A stretch of 64,000 nucleotides of DNA from Candidatus Deferrimicrobiaceae bacterium (GCA_036504035.1 DASXVV010000013.1:139302-203301); one strand, 5' to 3'; positions 33,772 to 42,871 are shown, numbered from the stretch's first letter. Numbers and translations are program-made. The notes: generated by a model not told the origin, from the letters alone.

Positions 33772-34893
33772 TTATCGATTGATCATGGGTTCCGAAATAA
33801 TGAGCTTAAAGTGGTCGACGGCATTTTGGATCTGTTCGATATTCAGCTCGGCGTACATCGGCAGCGACACGTATTCTGATGCGCCCTTCTCGGCCACAGG
33901 GAAGCTCCCCTGCCCTTTTCCGAGGAAGGCGTAGGCCTCTTGCAGGTGGAGGGGCACCGGGTAGTGGATGCCGCAGTGGACGTCCTTTTCGGCCAGCTTC
34001 GCGATGACGGCGTCGCGATCCTTCACGCAGATCGCGTAGATGTGGTAGACGGCCTTTCCGTAATCGGCTTCGGACGGCGTCACGACGCCGGGGATGCCCG
34101 CCAGCAGTTCGTCGTACAGCTTCGCGTTGCGGTGACGGGCTTCGTTCCACTGCTTGATGTGCTTGAGCTTCACGCTGAGGATGGCGCCCTGGATGCCGTC
34201 CATCCGCATGTTCCAGCCGATCATCGAGTGGTAGTATTTTTTCGCCTGGCCGTGATCGCGCAGCATGCGGGCTTTGGCGGCGACTTCGTCGTTATTCGTG
34301 ACCATGCCGCCGGCCTCGCCGTAGGCGCCCAGGTTCTTGCCGGGATAGAAGCTGAACGCGGCGGCGTCGCCGATCGAGCCGGCCATTCGGCCCTTGTAGG
34401 TGGCGCCGTGCGCCTGGCAGGCATCCTCGACCACGAAAAGATTGTGCTTCTTGGCGATCGCCATGATCGGGTCCATGTCGCACATCTGGCCGAACAAGTG
34501 CACCGGGAGGATCGCCTTGGTCTTGGGCGTGATGGCGGATTCAAGTTTGGCCGGATCCATCAGCCAGGTTTTGGGATCGACGTCGACGAAGACCGGCGTG
34601 GCGCCGCGATAGCTGATGGCTTCGGTCGTGGCGATGAAGGTGTTGGGGACCGTGATGACTTCGTCGCCCGCCCCCACGCCGAGACCGGCGAGGGCGAGCC
34701 AGAGCGCATCGGTTCCGCTGCCCACGCCGAGCGCGTGTTTCGTGCCGCAGAACGTCGCGAATTCTTCCTCGAATTTTGCGACAAAGGGGCCGCCGGCGAA
34801 AGCGGTCTTGTCGAGAACGCTCTGGATGGCGACGGCGATCTCTTCCTTGATGGTGTCGTACTGGGCCTTGAGGTCGAGAAAGGGAACCTTCAT
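33772..34893 (-). CDS. DegT/DnrJ/EryC1-family sugar aminotransferase (WbpE-like)
   Basis: The 373-residue PLP enzyme starts KVPFLDLKAQYDTIKEEI and contains GVGSGTDALWLALAGLGVGAGD, EDACQAHGATYKGRMAGSIGDAAAFSFYPGKNLGAYGEAGG with the PLP lysine in YPGKN, and YHSMIGWNMRMDGIQGAIL. Its neighbours encode an oxidoreductase and an N-acetyltransferase in the order found in the WbpB-WbpD-WbpE pathway to UDP-2,3-diacetamido-2,3-dideoxyglucuronate, so it probably transaminates the 3-keto sugar. Its start overlaps the upstream stop by one base (TAATG). GC-rich composition returns here, in contrast to the genes on the left. Confidence 0.9.
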   Translation of the reverse strand: MKVPFLDLKAQYDTIKEEIAVAIQSVLDKTAFAGGPFVAKFEEEFATFCGTKHALGVGSGTDALWLALAGLGVGAGDEVITVPNTFIATTEAISYRGATPVFVDVDPKTWLMDPAKLESAITPKTKAILPVHLFGQMCDMDPIMAIAKKHNLFVVEDACQAHGATYKGRMAGSIGDAAAFSFYPGKNLGAYGEAGGMVTNNDEVAAKARMLRDHGQAKKYYHSMIGWNMRMDGIQGAILSVKLKHIKQWNEARHRNAKLYDELLAGIPGVVTPSEADYGKAVYHIYAICVKDRDAVIAKLAEKDVHCGIHYPVPLHLQEAYAFLGKGQGSFPVAEKGASEYVSLPMYAELNIEQIQNAVDHFKLIISEPMINR

Positions 34894-35393
34894 TATTTCT
34901 TCTCCTCGGTGATCTTGCGAAGGATGCGGGCCGGGTTTCCGGCCACGATGGTGTCGGGAGGGACGTCTTTCGTGACGACGCTGCCGGCGCCCACGATGGC
35001 GCGCTCGCCGATCGTGACGCCGCAGAGGATCGTGGAGCTGGAACCGACGGAGGCGCCCCGCTTGATGAGCGTGGGGACGCAGACCCAGTCAGCCTCGGTC
35101 TGGAGCCCGCCGCCTTCGTTGGTCGAACGCGGGAAGGCGTCGTTGATGAAGGTGACGTTGTGGCCGATGAAGATGTCGTCCTCGATCGTCACGCCTTCGC
35201 AGATGAAGGTGTGGCTGGAGATCTTGCAGTTGCGACCGATCTTGGCGCCCTTCTGGATCTCGACGAAAGTTCCGACTTTAGAGTGGTCGCCGATCTCGCA
35301 GCCGTAGAGGTTGACAAAATCGTAGATCTTGACGCCTTCACCGAGCTTGACGTCCGGGGCGATCTTTTTCATCACGGGTGCATCGACGCACAT
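34893..35393 (-). CDS. Sugar N-acetyltransferase (WbpD-like hexapeptide protein)
   Basis: This is a 166-residue left-handed beta-helix protein: DVKLGEGVKIYDFVNLYGCEIG, KVGTFVEIQKGAKIGRNCKISSHTFICEGV and ILCGVTIGERAIVGAGSVVTKDVPPD, ending VAGNPARILRKITEEK. This matches the WbpD type, which acetylates the 3-amino group of UDP-2-acetamido-3-amino-glucuronate. The ATG at 35393 is chosen because AAGGAG lies 9 bases upstream; a start at 35444 would run into the preceding gene. It is sandwiched between the oxidoreductase and aminotransferase genes of the same pathway. Confidence 0.88.
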   Translation of the reverse strand: MCVDAPVMKKIAPDVKLGEGVKIYDFVNLYGCEIGDHSKVGTFVEIQKGAKIGRNCKISSHTFICEGVTIEDDIFIGHNVTFINDAFPRSTNEGGGLQTEADWVCVPTLIKRGASVGSSSTILCGVTIGERAIVGAGSVVTKDVPPDTIVAGNPARILRKITEEKK

Positions 35394-35424
35394 CGACGAA
35401 CTCCTTTGGGCGGTTTTTAGATGA

Positions 35425-36477
35425 TCAGGCCATCGCGGGGACATCAGTCCCGAGCGTTGTGTCGATCTCGACGCTGCCGCCGCCGTCCTTGAGCGACCGG
35501 GAAGACGCCTCGAGGATCTGGATGACGCGAAGCCCTTCGAGGCCGCCGGACTCGGGCTTCGACCCTTTGCGGATCGAATCGAGGAAGTGCTGGGCCTCGA
35601 CCTTGAGCGGTTCGGTCTGCTTGATGTAAGGGATGTGGATGTCGCCGTAGTGATACGAATAGGTGAACTCGGCGAAGGTGTCGTAGTGCGGCGGCGTCTC
35701 GACGCGCTTGTCGTAGATCTTGATCTTTTCGAGCGGCTCGTTGTCGTCGTAGACGATCATCCGCTTGCTGCCGACGATGACCATCTCGCGAATCTTGTTG
35801 GGGTCGAGCCAACTGCTGTGGATGGTGGCGAAGCCGCCGTTCGGGAAATCGATCGACATGTTGGTGACGTCCTCGATGTCCTTGTTGACGTGCGCCTTGC
35901 CTTGGCAGTTGACGGAGACGGGCGGCCTTCCGAGCAGGTAGAGGATGATCGAGATGTCGTGCGGCGCCAGATCCCAGGCGACGTTGATGTCTTTCTGGAA
36001 AAGTCCGAGGTTGAGCCGGCGGGAGCTGACGTACTGCACCTCGCCGATGTCTCCTGTATCGATGATCTCCTTGATGCGACGCACGGGGGCCGAATAGATG
36101 AACGTGTGGCCGACCATGAGCGTCAGCTTCTTCTTCTCGGCGATCGCGATCAGCTCGGCGCACTGCGCGGAGGACTGCGCCATCGGCTTTTCGATGAACG
36201 TGTGCTTCCCCGCCTCCAGGCTTTTTTTCGCCAGCTCGTAGTGCAGATGGACCGGGGTGGCGACGACGATGGCGTCGATCTCCTTGTCGGAGACCAGGCT
36301 GTCAAAATCGGAGGTGACCTCAACTGTGGGATAAAGCTCTTTCATGTGCTTCAGGCGGGCGGGTGCGGGATCGCAGATCGACTTGACCCGGCAGTCGGGA
36401 AGCGCCGAGAAATTCCGGATCAGGTTCGGTCCCCAGTATCCGCAACCGGCTACGGCGACGTTCAAAACCTTTTTCAT
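35425..36477 (-). CDS. Gfo/Idh/MocA-family sugar oxidoreductase (WbpB-like)
   Basis: The 350-residue protein has an N-terminal Rossmann fold (VLNVAVAGCGYWGPNLIRNF), the EKP motif in HTFIEKPMAQSSAQC, and the substrate domain with DLAPHDISIILYLLG. WbpB-type enzymes oxidize the 3-position of UDP-N-acetylglucosaminuronate and are followed by the WbpD and WbpE steps, both of which lie directly downstream. The ATG at 36477 is preceded by GAGGAG. No UDP-GlcNAc 6-dehydrogenase (WbpA) is present in the window, so it must lie elsewhere. Confidence 0.88.
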   Translation of the reverse strand: MKKVLNVAVAGCGYWGPNLIRNFSALPDCRVKSICDPAPARLKHMKELYPTVEVTSDFDSLVSDKEIDAIVVATPVHLHYELAKKSLEAGKHTFIEKPMAQSSAQCAELIAIAEKKKLTLMVGHTFIYSAPVRRIKEIIDTGDIGEVQYVSSRRLNLGLFQKDINVAWDLAPHDISIILYLLGRPPVSVNCQGKAHVNKDIEDVTNMSIDFPNGGFATIHSSWLDPNKIREMVIVGSKRMIVYDDNEPLEKIKIYDKRVETPPHYDTFAEFTYSYHYGDIHIPYIKQTEPLKVEAQHFLDSIRKGSKPESGGLEGLRVIQILEASSRSLKDGGGSVEIDTTLGTDVPAMA

Positions 36478-36571
36478 ACCCGTCTCCTCTTGTGATGGTG
36501 AAATATCGCGCTTGGGCTGCAAGCCGGGAATTGAATCGGAAATCGGTACGGCAGAAGGGATTTTGCGGCTC

Positions 36572-37765
36572 CTACGAGACTTTCTTCGCGGACGCGAGCG
36601 CCTTCGATTCGACGGAGGCCGTGCGGCGCGCGGCAAGCTGCTCACGGACCATGACGATGATGGCCGGGATCGTCTTGAAAATGATCTTGAGGTCGGTCCA
36701 GAAACTGTCTTGCCGGGCGTAGGAGATGTCGTAACGCATCATCTGCTTGAAGGTGGTCTTGTTCTTTCCGTTGACCTGCCACAGCCCGGTCATACCGGGA
36801 ATAGTGTCGAATCGACGCGTGTGCCAGAGGTTGAAATCTTCGGCCTCGTTGGGCAGGCAGGGCCTGGGCCCGACGAGACTCATGTCGCCGAGCAGGACGT
36901 TGATCAGCTGGGGCAGCTCGTCGATGCAAGACTGCCGGAACAGCTTGCCGAACGGGATGATTCTCGGATCACGCTCGGCATCGAGCTTGGTCATCGGTTG
37001 GTCGCCGCTGCTGATCAGGGTGCTCAGATATTTTTGATGCTGTGACGCATCGTTGTCGACGTGCATGGTGCGGAACTTCCAGAAAGTGAACGGCCGTCCA
37101 CGGTAGCCGATGCGGGTCTGCTTGAAGAAGACGGGCCCCGGGGAGACGATCTTGATGAAGAGGGCCACCAACAGGAACAGCGGGGAAAGAACGACAAGCG
37201 CCAGCAGCGCGCCGACGACATCGAGCGTGTCTTTCCAGAAGGGAAAGCGCCGCCTGAAGATCGGTTCGAGCTGCTGGGCGGCGAGTTCCGGCTCCGGAGC
37301 CACAAGCGAGCAGGCGATCCCGCCCGGCGCGGCGACCTCATCGGACGCTTTGCAGGCGGTGCCCTTCTGCTCGATCCAATTGGTCGGATAGGAATAGATG
37401 GTTGTATGGAGCACCGTGATGCGGGGTGCGGCGGACTGCCGGACCGCCTCGGCGAATTTCAAGGCGCCGTCGGGAGAGGTGCCGGGCAGGATGGCGGCAA
37501 GCGCATGGTCGTCGAACCAGCCGATGGCGTCGCTGTTGCGCGCGCGTTTGCGGATGGCCGTCTCGAGGTAGCGGGTGGTCATCTGGATGCTGCCGGTCGC
37601 GGACCCGATGCCGAAGACCACCAGGGAAAATTCGTGTCCGGTGCGATCGGTGCGGGCACGTTCGCGTTCGAGGATCAACAGGAAGTCTTCCCGGACGTGG
37701 ATGCCGCTCGAGGACCGCATCCGGCTGAAGGTATCTTTCAGATTCAGGAAATCGAAGAAACTCAT
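36572..37765 (-). CDS. Undecaprenyl-phosphate sugar phosphotransferase with N-terminal GGDEF-like domain
   Basis: The C-terminal part (about 170-385) is a bacterial sugar transferase of the WcaJ/PglC monotopic kind: membrane-entry segment DTLDVVGALLALVVLSPLFLLVALFIKIVSPGPVFF (split here at about 176-210), GRPFTFWKFRTM, DELPQLINVLLGDMSLVGPRPCLP and FDTIPGMTGLWQVNGKN. It initiates repeat-unit synthesis by loading the first sugar phosphate onto undecaprenyl phosphate. Residues about 25-130 resemble a degenerate GGDEF fold (FSLVVFGIGSATG; RNSDAIGWFDDHALAAILPGT), with the GGDEF signature itself lost. A nucleotide-sensing or structural role is possible. The gene lies 218 bp from the tyrosine-kinase end. 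Confidence 0.87.
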   Translation of the reverse strand: MSFFDFLNLKDTFSRMRSSSGIHVREDFLLILERERARTDRTGHEFSLVVFGIGSATGSIQMTTRYLETAIRKRARNSDAIGWFDDHALAAILPGTSPDGALKFAEAVRQSAAPRITVLHTTIYSYPTNWIEQKGTACKASDEVAAPGGIACSLVAPEPELAAQQLEPIFRRRFPFWKDTLDVVGALLALVVLSPLFLLVALFIKIVSPGPVFFKQTRIGYRGRPFTFWKFRTMHVDNDASQHQKYLSTLISSGDQPMTKLDAERDPRIIPFGKLFRQSCIDELPQLINVLLGDMSLVGPRPCLPNEAEDFNLWHTRRFDTIPGMTGLWQVNGKNKTTFKQMMRYDISYARQDSFWTDLKIIFKTIPAIIVMVREQLAARRTASVESKALASAKKVS

Positions 37766-37983
37766 GAACGCCCCCTGCGGCCCTTCCCCACGTACGGCAA
37801 ATCTATTCTGCCAAAATCAGTTACAAGATGCATGCCGGTTTCCTCCGGGAATACAAGAGAGGCAACCTGGCGCAATGATTGATAATTGTTGTTCTGACAC
37901 ATCATCATGAGGATGAGAGGCGAAACGGTGTGGGAAATAACTTTCCCTGATTAAGCAATTAAGCGGAGCTGTTTTCTTTGCCT

Positions 37984-38733
37984 TCAGGAAACATGATCGG
38001 AGGCCGAGGGCCTCTGATAATAGCTTCCGTAATATCGCTCGTAATATCGCTGCCTTTCGGGTTCGACCCCATTGATCACGACCCCGAGGATGCCCTTCTC
38101 CCCGATTTCTTCGGCGGCCCGGGAAAACATCTTGTGGGGGGTGAAGCCGGCACGGTAGACGAAGATGAAGCCGTCGACCAGGTCACGCAGACTAAGCGTG
38201 TCGGCGACCGGCAGCACCGGTGGGGTGTCGAGCAGGACCACGTCGAAACCGTCCTTTACCGACCCCAGGAAATCGCGGAAGACATTGCCGGAAAGCAGGT
38301 CGGCCGGTTCGGAGACGCGCAATCCGGCGGGGATGACGGTCAATCCGGGAGCGACCGTGTTGCAGACGATATCGCTAAGCGGCGCTCCGCCCGTGATGAA
38401 ATCGGAAAGTCCCGGCTTGCCCGGAAGCCCCAGCCCGCGGGCCAGGTCGGCTTTGCGCATGTCGGTGTCGATCAGGAGCACCTTCTTGCGTCCGGACGAT
38501 GCCAGGTTGGCCGCCAGCTTGACGCAAAGCGTCGTCTTTCCCTCCCCGGACACCGCGCTCGTCACCGCGAAGGTCTTGGCCTGGATCTGGTCGATCCTGT
38601 ACTCGACCTTTGCCCGCAACGCCTTGATCTGCTCGGTGTAGATGGAGTCTTCGGCGCCGATGTTCAAGGTGGATACCGCTCCCGATGTCTTGCGGGGAAT
38701 CGAAGTCTTGGAGTTCATGAACGGGAATCGCAT
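37984..38733 (-). CDS. CpsD-type polysaccharide tyrosine autokinase
   Basis: This is a 249-residue BY-kinase. The Walker A motif TSAVSGEGKTTLCVKLA, Walker A-prime VLLIDTDMRKADLAR and Walker B DVVLLDTPPVLPVAD are intact, and the C-terminus has a tyrosine cluster (RYYERYYGSYYQR), the autophosphorylation target that cycles during polymer export. The membrane activator domain is separate, supplied by the Wzz-like protein encoded upstream with a TGATG overlap, as in the exosortase-associated kinase systems. It should control polymer length and export. Confidence 0.93.
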   Translation of the reverse strand: MRFPFMNSKTSIPRKTSGAVSTLNIGAEDSIYTEQIKALRAKVEYRIDQIQAKTFAVTSAVSGEGKTTLCVKLAANLASSGRKKVLLIDTDMRKADLARGLGLPGKPGLSDFITGGAPLSDIVCNTVAPGLTVIPAGLRVSEPADLLSGNVFRDFLGSVKDGFDVVLLDTPPVLPVADTLSLRDLVDGFIFVYRAGFTPHKMFSRAAEEIGEKGILGVVINGVEPERQRYYERYYGSYYQRPSASDHVS

Positions 38734-40457
38734 CAGGCGCCTCGCGACAGGTTGAGGATGGTCCGGATCTTGTCGCCATACAGGAGAATGAATCCGGTGA
38801 CGGCGAAGATGAAAATGGCGCCGACGCCGAAGACGACGGCCTGCCGGATTTTCCGATTTCGGATGTAGGCGCTGTCCTGGATCTGGGGGATGGAAGCCAA
38901 AATCGGGTAGGGATAGAAGTGGCGGAAATCGTGGGCGCTGCGCAACGCGGGGTTCAAGATCTCGATCCCGAACGCGCCACCCAGGCCGGCACCCAATGCG
39001 GCCAGGAGCGCGATGCCGAGAATCTTTATCCGGTTGGGCGTGAACGGCTCCTCGGGGAGGTTGGCCGGGTCGAGAATCTGAAATTGTTCCCCTTTTTGCC
39101 GCTTCTCGAGGTTTTGCGAGACGTCGGCGTCGAGCTTCTTTTTCAACAGGTCGTCGTAGGACGCCTTGAGGTTGTCGTAGTCGCGGGAGAGCGCGATCAT
39201 CTCCTGTTCGCGTCGCGGAGACTGCGCCACCTTGGCTTCGACCCCCGCAATCCCGTTGAGGAGCTCTTGGCGCTCCTTCTTGATTCGGGGGATGTCGGCT
39301 TCGATCGAGGCAAGCTGCGCCTTGACGTGCCGAAGCTCGTCCCGCTCTTTGGTCGCTCTGGGCGGGACCGGCGCGATCGGCCCGTACTTGACGGAAACGG
39401 GGTTCCTTCGCTCGTTTTTTTGCGGAGGGGACGCGCTCGCGGGAACCGGGTTCTGGCGAGCCGAGACGATCCTTTTTTCGAGCTGCTCGATCTCCCCCTT
39501 CAGGCGCACGATTTCGGGGTACTTGTCGGTGTAGCGCGCGGACAGCTCCGTCAGCCGGTTTTGCTTGGCCTCCAATTCGACCACGAGCGCTTGGGCGGGG
39601 TCGACGGTCGACATCTGCTGGACGGGTTCGACCGTGCCGGTCCCTTCGCCGCCCGGCGTCGCAGGCGCCGGGGAAGCCTTTTCGATCTCGCGGATCTGGC
39701 TTTCGAGCATGCCGGACTGAGATTCCAGAAAAACCCTGCGATCCTCCGAGCTCCGGATGGAATCGGCGTTGGCGCGCAGTTGTTCCTGAAACCGGGACAT
39801 GATCGAAATATTGGCCTGCATCTGCTGGGGCAATTCGCCCATGAACTGCATCTTGTACTGCCGGACTTTGGCTTCGGCGGATTCGAGTTTCGCCTTCGTG
39901 TCCTGGAGCTGCGAATCGAGAAACTCGGACGTGCCGACCGCCTGCGCCTCGCGGTTCTTCAGGTTTTCGTCGATGAAGAACGAAGCCAGCCGGGAAGCAG
40001 TCAACATGGCGGTTTGAGGATTTTCGTGGGTGAAGGAAAGGGTGAAGCTGTCGCTTTCCGTGTCGCGTTTTTTCTGCTTTTCAGTGGTTCCGACCTGGAT
40101 CTCGATCCGCTTCCGCATCTCGTCGACGACGGCCTCGATCGGCTGCTTCTTGCGCATCTCCTTGAAAAGACCGAGCTCGTCCATGACCGCAACGAGTCGG
40201 GTGCGGCTCATGACCTGCTGCTGGATGGTCGCAAGCCGTTCTTCGATCTTGATGCTGACCGTCGATTTGACGTACCCCTCGGGGACCCGCTGCGGCACGA
40301 CGAGGATCGTGGTGCTCGACTTGAATTTTTCTGGCGCGACCACGCAAAAGACGCTGGCGAGGAAAAGGATGGTAAGGATGGTAAACAGGACCGACCACTT
40401 GCGGCGCAAAATGATGGCCAGGTATTCCTGAGGTTCCATGTCGGGGCGAAGCGGCAT
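38733..40457 (-). CDS. Polysaccharide chain-length determinant (Wzz-like)
   Basis: The 574-residue protein has two membrane helices (about 20-42 and 535-560) flanking a long periplasmic region. The N-terminal EPQEYLAIILRRKWSVLFT and the region KSTVSIKIEERLATIQQQVMSRTRL are typical of the Wzz/GNVR group. The middle (about 160-450) is rich in heptad-like coiled coil. The C-terminal PEEPFTPNRIKILGIALLAALGAGLGGAF segment is the proline-rich end. It lacks an attached kinase; the partner kinase is the next gene. It forms part of the export complex and sets polymer length. Confidence 0.92.
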   Translation of the reverse strand: MPLRPDMEPQEYLAIILRRKWSVLFTILTILFLASVFCVVAPEKFKSSTTILVVPQRVPEGYVKSTVSIKIEERLATIQQQVMSRTRLVAVMDELGLFKEMRKKQPIEAVVDEMRKRIEIQVGTTEKQKKRDTESDSFTLSFTHENPQTAMLTASRLASFFIDENLKNREAQAVGTSEFLDSQLQDTKAKLESAEAKVRQYKMQFMGELPQQMQANISIMSRFQEQLRANADSIRSSEDRRVFLESQSGMLESQIREIEKASPAPATPGGEGTGTVEPVQQMSTVDPAQALVVELEAKQNRLTELSARYTDKYPEIVRLKGEIEQLEKRIVSARQNPVPASASPPQKNERRNPVSVKYGPIAPVPPRATKERDELRHVKAQLASIEADIPRIKKERQELLNGIAGVEAKVAQSPRREQEMIALSRDYDNLKASYDDLLKKKLDADVSQNLEKRQKGEQFQILDPANLPEEPFTPNRIKILGIALLAALGAGLGGAFGIEILNPALRSAHDFRHFYPYPILASIPQIQDSAYIRNRKIRQAVVFGVGAIFIFAVTGFILLYGDKIRTILNLSRGA

Positions 40458-40486
40458 CGATTAAGTTCCTTGGATGATCTGTTGGT

Positions 40487-41116
40487 TTAAGGAATGACGA
40501 TCGTATCGCCGGGCTTGAGGAGGTAGTTGCCCTCTCCGCCTTCGTCGATGATCTTGTAGTAGTTGATCTTGCGGACTTCCTGCTTGAGGCCCGAGCCGCG
40601 GATAAGCTTGATGCTGCGCGGGGAGGCGAATTGCGTGAAGCCGCCGGCGGCGGACAGCGCCTGGAGCACGCTCGTTTCGCCCCGCAACGGGTAGGGGCCG
40701 GGCTTGGCGACGCTGCCGATGACGTAAAGCTTGGGCGCGTTGACCTGAAGGACGATGATGGAGACCTGGGGATCCTTCAGGAAGCTTTCGAGCCGCTTGT
40801 GCACGATTTCGGCGAGCTCGCCGGCCGTCAGCCCTTCGGCCTGGACGTCCTGGACCAGGGGAAGCGATATCTTCCCGTCCGGGCGAACCACGACGTCGAG
40901 CGTCAGTTCCTTGTTTTCCCAGACGGATACGCGAAGGATGTCTTCGGGACCCATCCGGTAGGAGGCGTCTGCGCCATGAAGCATCGCGCCGTTATCCTTG
41001 GCTGGTTTCGGGCTGATCGTAGCGACCGTGTTGTCCGCCCTGCCGGTTCCGGACAACACCGAAATCAGCAGAACGGCAAGCAGCGGACAGGCTACCGCCC
41101 ATATGGCCTTGGCCAT
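40487..41116 (-). CDS. Polysaccharide export protein (Wza/BexD-like)
   Basis: The 209-residue protein begins with a hydrophobic signal sequence (AIWAVACPLLAVLLISVLSGTGRA); there is no clear lipobox Cys. The Poly_export domain is visible as YRMGPEDILRVSVWENKELTLDVVVRPDGKISLPLVQDVQAEGLT (split at about 50-95), followed by a SLBB domain, APKLYVIGSVAKPGPYPL and LLKPGDTIVIP. It forms the outer-membrane channel for the polymer. GGAGG precedes the ATG at 41116. Being short, it has one SLBB domain only, as is usual for exosortase-linked exporters. Confidence 0.92.
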   Translation of the reverse strand: MAKAIWAVACPLLAVLLISVLSGTGRADNTVATISPKPAKDNGAMLHGADASYRMGPEDILRVSVWENKELTLDVVVRPDGKISLPLVQDVQAEGLTAGELAEIVHKRLESFLKDPQVSIIVLQVNAPKLYVIGSVAKPGPYPLRGETSVLQALSAAGGFTQFASPRSIKLIRGSGLKQEVRKINYYKIIDEGGEGNYLLKPGDTIVIP

Positions 41117-41157
41117 CGATCCTCCGTTGTCTTTTATATTCCTCTTCATAAATAGCC

Positions 41158-41180
41158 ACTTAAGGGTTATGCCCTTAAGT
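41158..41180 (-). promoter_or_regulatory. Perfect hairpin between the response regulator and wza
   Basis: ACTTAAGGG (41158-41166) and CCCTTAAGT (41172-41180) form a perfect 9-bp stem with a 5-nt loop. It lies in the 104-bp gap between the regulator stop (41221) and the wza start. A TTTT follows only on the plus strand. It could terminate antisense transcription, attenuate the operon or be an operator; sequence alone does not decide. Confidence 0.45.
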
Positions 41181-41220
41181 TTTCCGCAAAACGGGTACGG
41201 ATTTGCTCCTTGCCTTGAAT

Positions 41221-42720
41221 CTAGGCTTCGTCGAGCCCGCACTCCTTGATCTTGTAGAGGAGCGCCTTGTAACTGATGTCGAGGATCGTGGCCGCCTTGC
41301 GCCGGTTCCAGCGCGTCTGCCCGAGGACGCGTTCGATCAGCACCCGCTCGGCGTTCCGTTGAGCGAGCTTGGCCACTTCCTTGAGCGTCGCGTTTTCGGG
41401 AGGCGGGGACGCGTGTCCCGCGTTGGGCGTCGGGGCGTAGCTGGTGAACGCGGTGGACCTTCCGCCCTCCGTCGAATAGGCCTCGTCGCGGAAATCGCGG
41501 AGCCCCGCAGGGGCGACGGCATCCATCTCGGTCGGGGTCGCATATCCGCCGTTGTCGCGCTTGCGAGTGAACTCGGAGATCAGCTGGGATTCGTTTCCCA
41601 GGATGATGTACCGCTTGATGTTGTTTTCGAGCTCGCGCACGTTGCCGGGCCAGGTATAGGAGAGAAACATCTCCATCAACCGGGGAGAGATGGGAACCGG
41701 TTCGCGATTGTACATCTCGGAATAGCGGTGCAGAAAATAATCGGACAGCAAGGCGATGTCGTCCTTGCGCTCCCGCAGGGGCGGAATCACGATGTTGACG
41801 ACGTTGATCCGATAAAAGAGGTCGCGTCGGAACCGCCCCTCGTCGACCATGCGCTCGAGGTTCTTGTTGGTGGCGGTGAGGATGCGGCAGTTGGCCTTGA
41901 CTTCTTTCTCGCCCCCGATCCGGTAGTACTGCTTTTCCTGCAGCACGTGAAGCAGCTTGCTCTGCAGGTCGAGATGCATCTCGGTAATCTCGTCGAGGAA
42001 GATGGTGCCGTTCTGCGCCATCTCGAACCGGCCGTATTTCCGGCGGTGCGCGCCCGTGAAAGCCCCCTTTTCGAAGCCGAACAGCTCGCTTTCGAGCAGC
42101 TCGCGGGGGAGTGCCGCGCAATTGACCTTGATGAAGGGCTCACCGCTCCGGTCGGACTCCTTGTGGAGGGCGCGCGCCATCAGCTCCTTGCCGGTGCCGG
42201 ATTCGCCGGAGATGAGGACGGTGATGTCGGTGTTGGCCACCTGGTCGACGGTCGCCTGGAGCTTGGTCATCTGCTCGCCCAGGGAAAACAGCAGCTGATA
42301 TTCCTCGTCGACCCGCACCTTGGTCTTGAGCTCCTGGAGCTCCCACTTGGCCTGGCTGTTCTCGAGCGCCATCTGGATCTTGAGCGCCAGCTCTTCTCCG
42401 TGGAACGGTTTCTTGATGTAGTCGCTGGCGCCATCCTTCATGGCCCGGACGACTTCCTCGACGTCGGACTGCCCGGAAACCATGATGATGGGGGTGGTCG
42501 GGGAATGGCCCTTGAAGGGCTTGATCAGGTCGACGCCGCTGCCGTCGGGCAGAAAGATGTCGAGAACGACGCAGGAGAACGGATGCAGAAGGAAGGCGCT
42601 TTCGGCCTCGGCCTTGTTGAAGGCCGTAATGACCTTATGGCCCTTCTCTTCCAGCAGATTTTTGGTGAATTGGGTGAATACAGGGTCGTCGTCAACAAGC
42701 AGCACGAGATGGGGCGTCAT
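41221..42720 (-). CDS. Sigma-54-dependent response regulator of the polysaccharide locus
   Basis: This is a 499-residue NtrC-family activator. Receiver domain: DDD at 10-12 and acceptor Asp54 in CVVLDIFLPDGSG. AAA+ domain: GESGTGKELMARALH, the canonical GAFTGA loop in FGFEKGAFTGAHRRKYG, and RRDLFYRINVV. A Pro/Ala-rich linker of about 60 residues precedes a Fis-type helix-turn-helix (WNRRKAATILDISYKALLYKIKECG). No histidine kinase is beside it. The ATG at 42720 lies behind GGAGG. It is distinct from PrsR and heads the wza-wzz-kinase group, so it probably controls polysaccharide genes. Confidence 0.9.
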   Translation of the reverse strand: MTPHLVLLVDDDPVFTQFTKNLLEEKGHKVITAFNKAEAESAFLLHPFSCVVLDIFLPDGSGVDLIKPFKGHSPTTPIIMVSGQSDVEEVVRAMKDGASDYIKKPFHGEELALKIQMALENSQAKWELQELKTKVRVDEEYQLLFSLGEQMTKLQATVDQVANTDITVLISGESGTGKELMARALHKESDRSGEPFIKVNCAALPRELLESELFGFEKGAFTGAHRRKYGRFEMAQNGTIFLDEITEMHLDLQSKLLHVLQEKQYYRIGGEKEVKANCRILTATNKNLERMVDEGRFRRDLFYRINVVNIVIPPLRERKDDIALLSDYFLHRYSEMYNREPVPISPRLMEMFLSYTWPGNVRELENNIKRYIILGNESQLISEFTRKRDNGGYATPTEMDAVAPAGLRDFRDEAYSTEGGRSTAFTSYAPTPNAGHASPPPENATLKEVAKLAQRNAERVLIERVLGQTRWNRRKAATILDISYKALLYKIKECGLDEA

Positions 42721-42871
42721 CTGGCTTGCCTCCGGCAACGACTATAATGCAAAACCTGATTGCTGCCGAATATACCATGAAAGGAAATATTTTTCCCAAG
42801 AAAAGAATGCGATTGCTGCCGGGGGCGGCATTTTAATCGATAAGCGAGATTTTGGGGAAAAATGGGAAAAT

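Noticed and set aside
37766-37983. Possible sigma-54 site (TGGCAG...TTTGC) before the sugar transferase
   Set aside because: The -12 element is two bases too far from the -24 element. No other clear signal was seen in this 218-bp gap.
38919-40490. 523-codon open frame antisense to the Wzz-like gene
   Set aside because: A mirror frame typical of GC-rich DNA; the opposite strand encodes an unmistakable chain-length protein.
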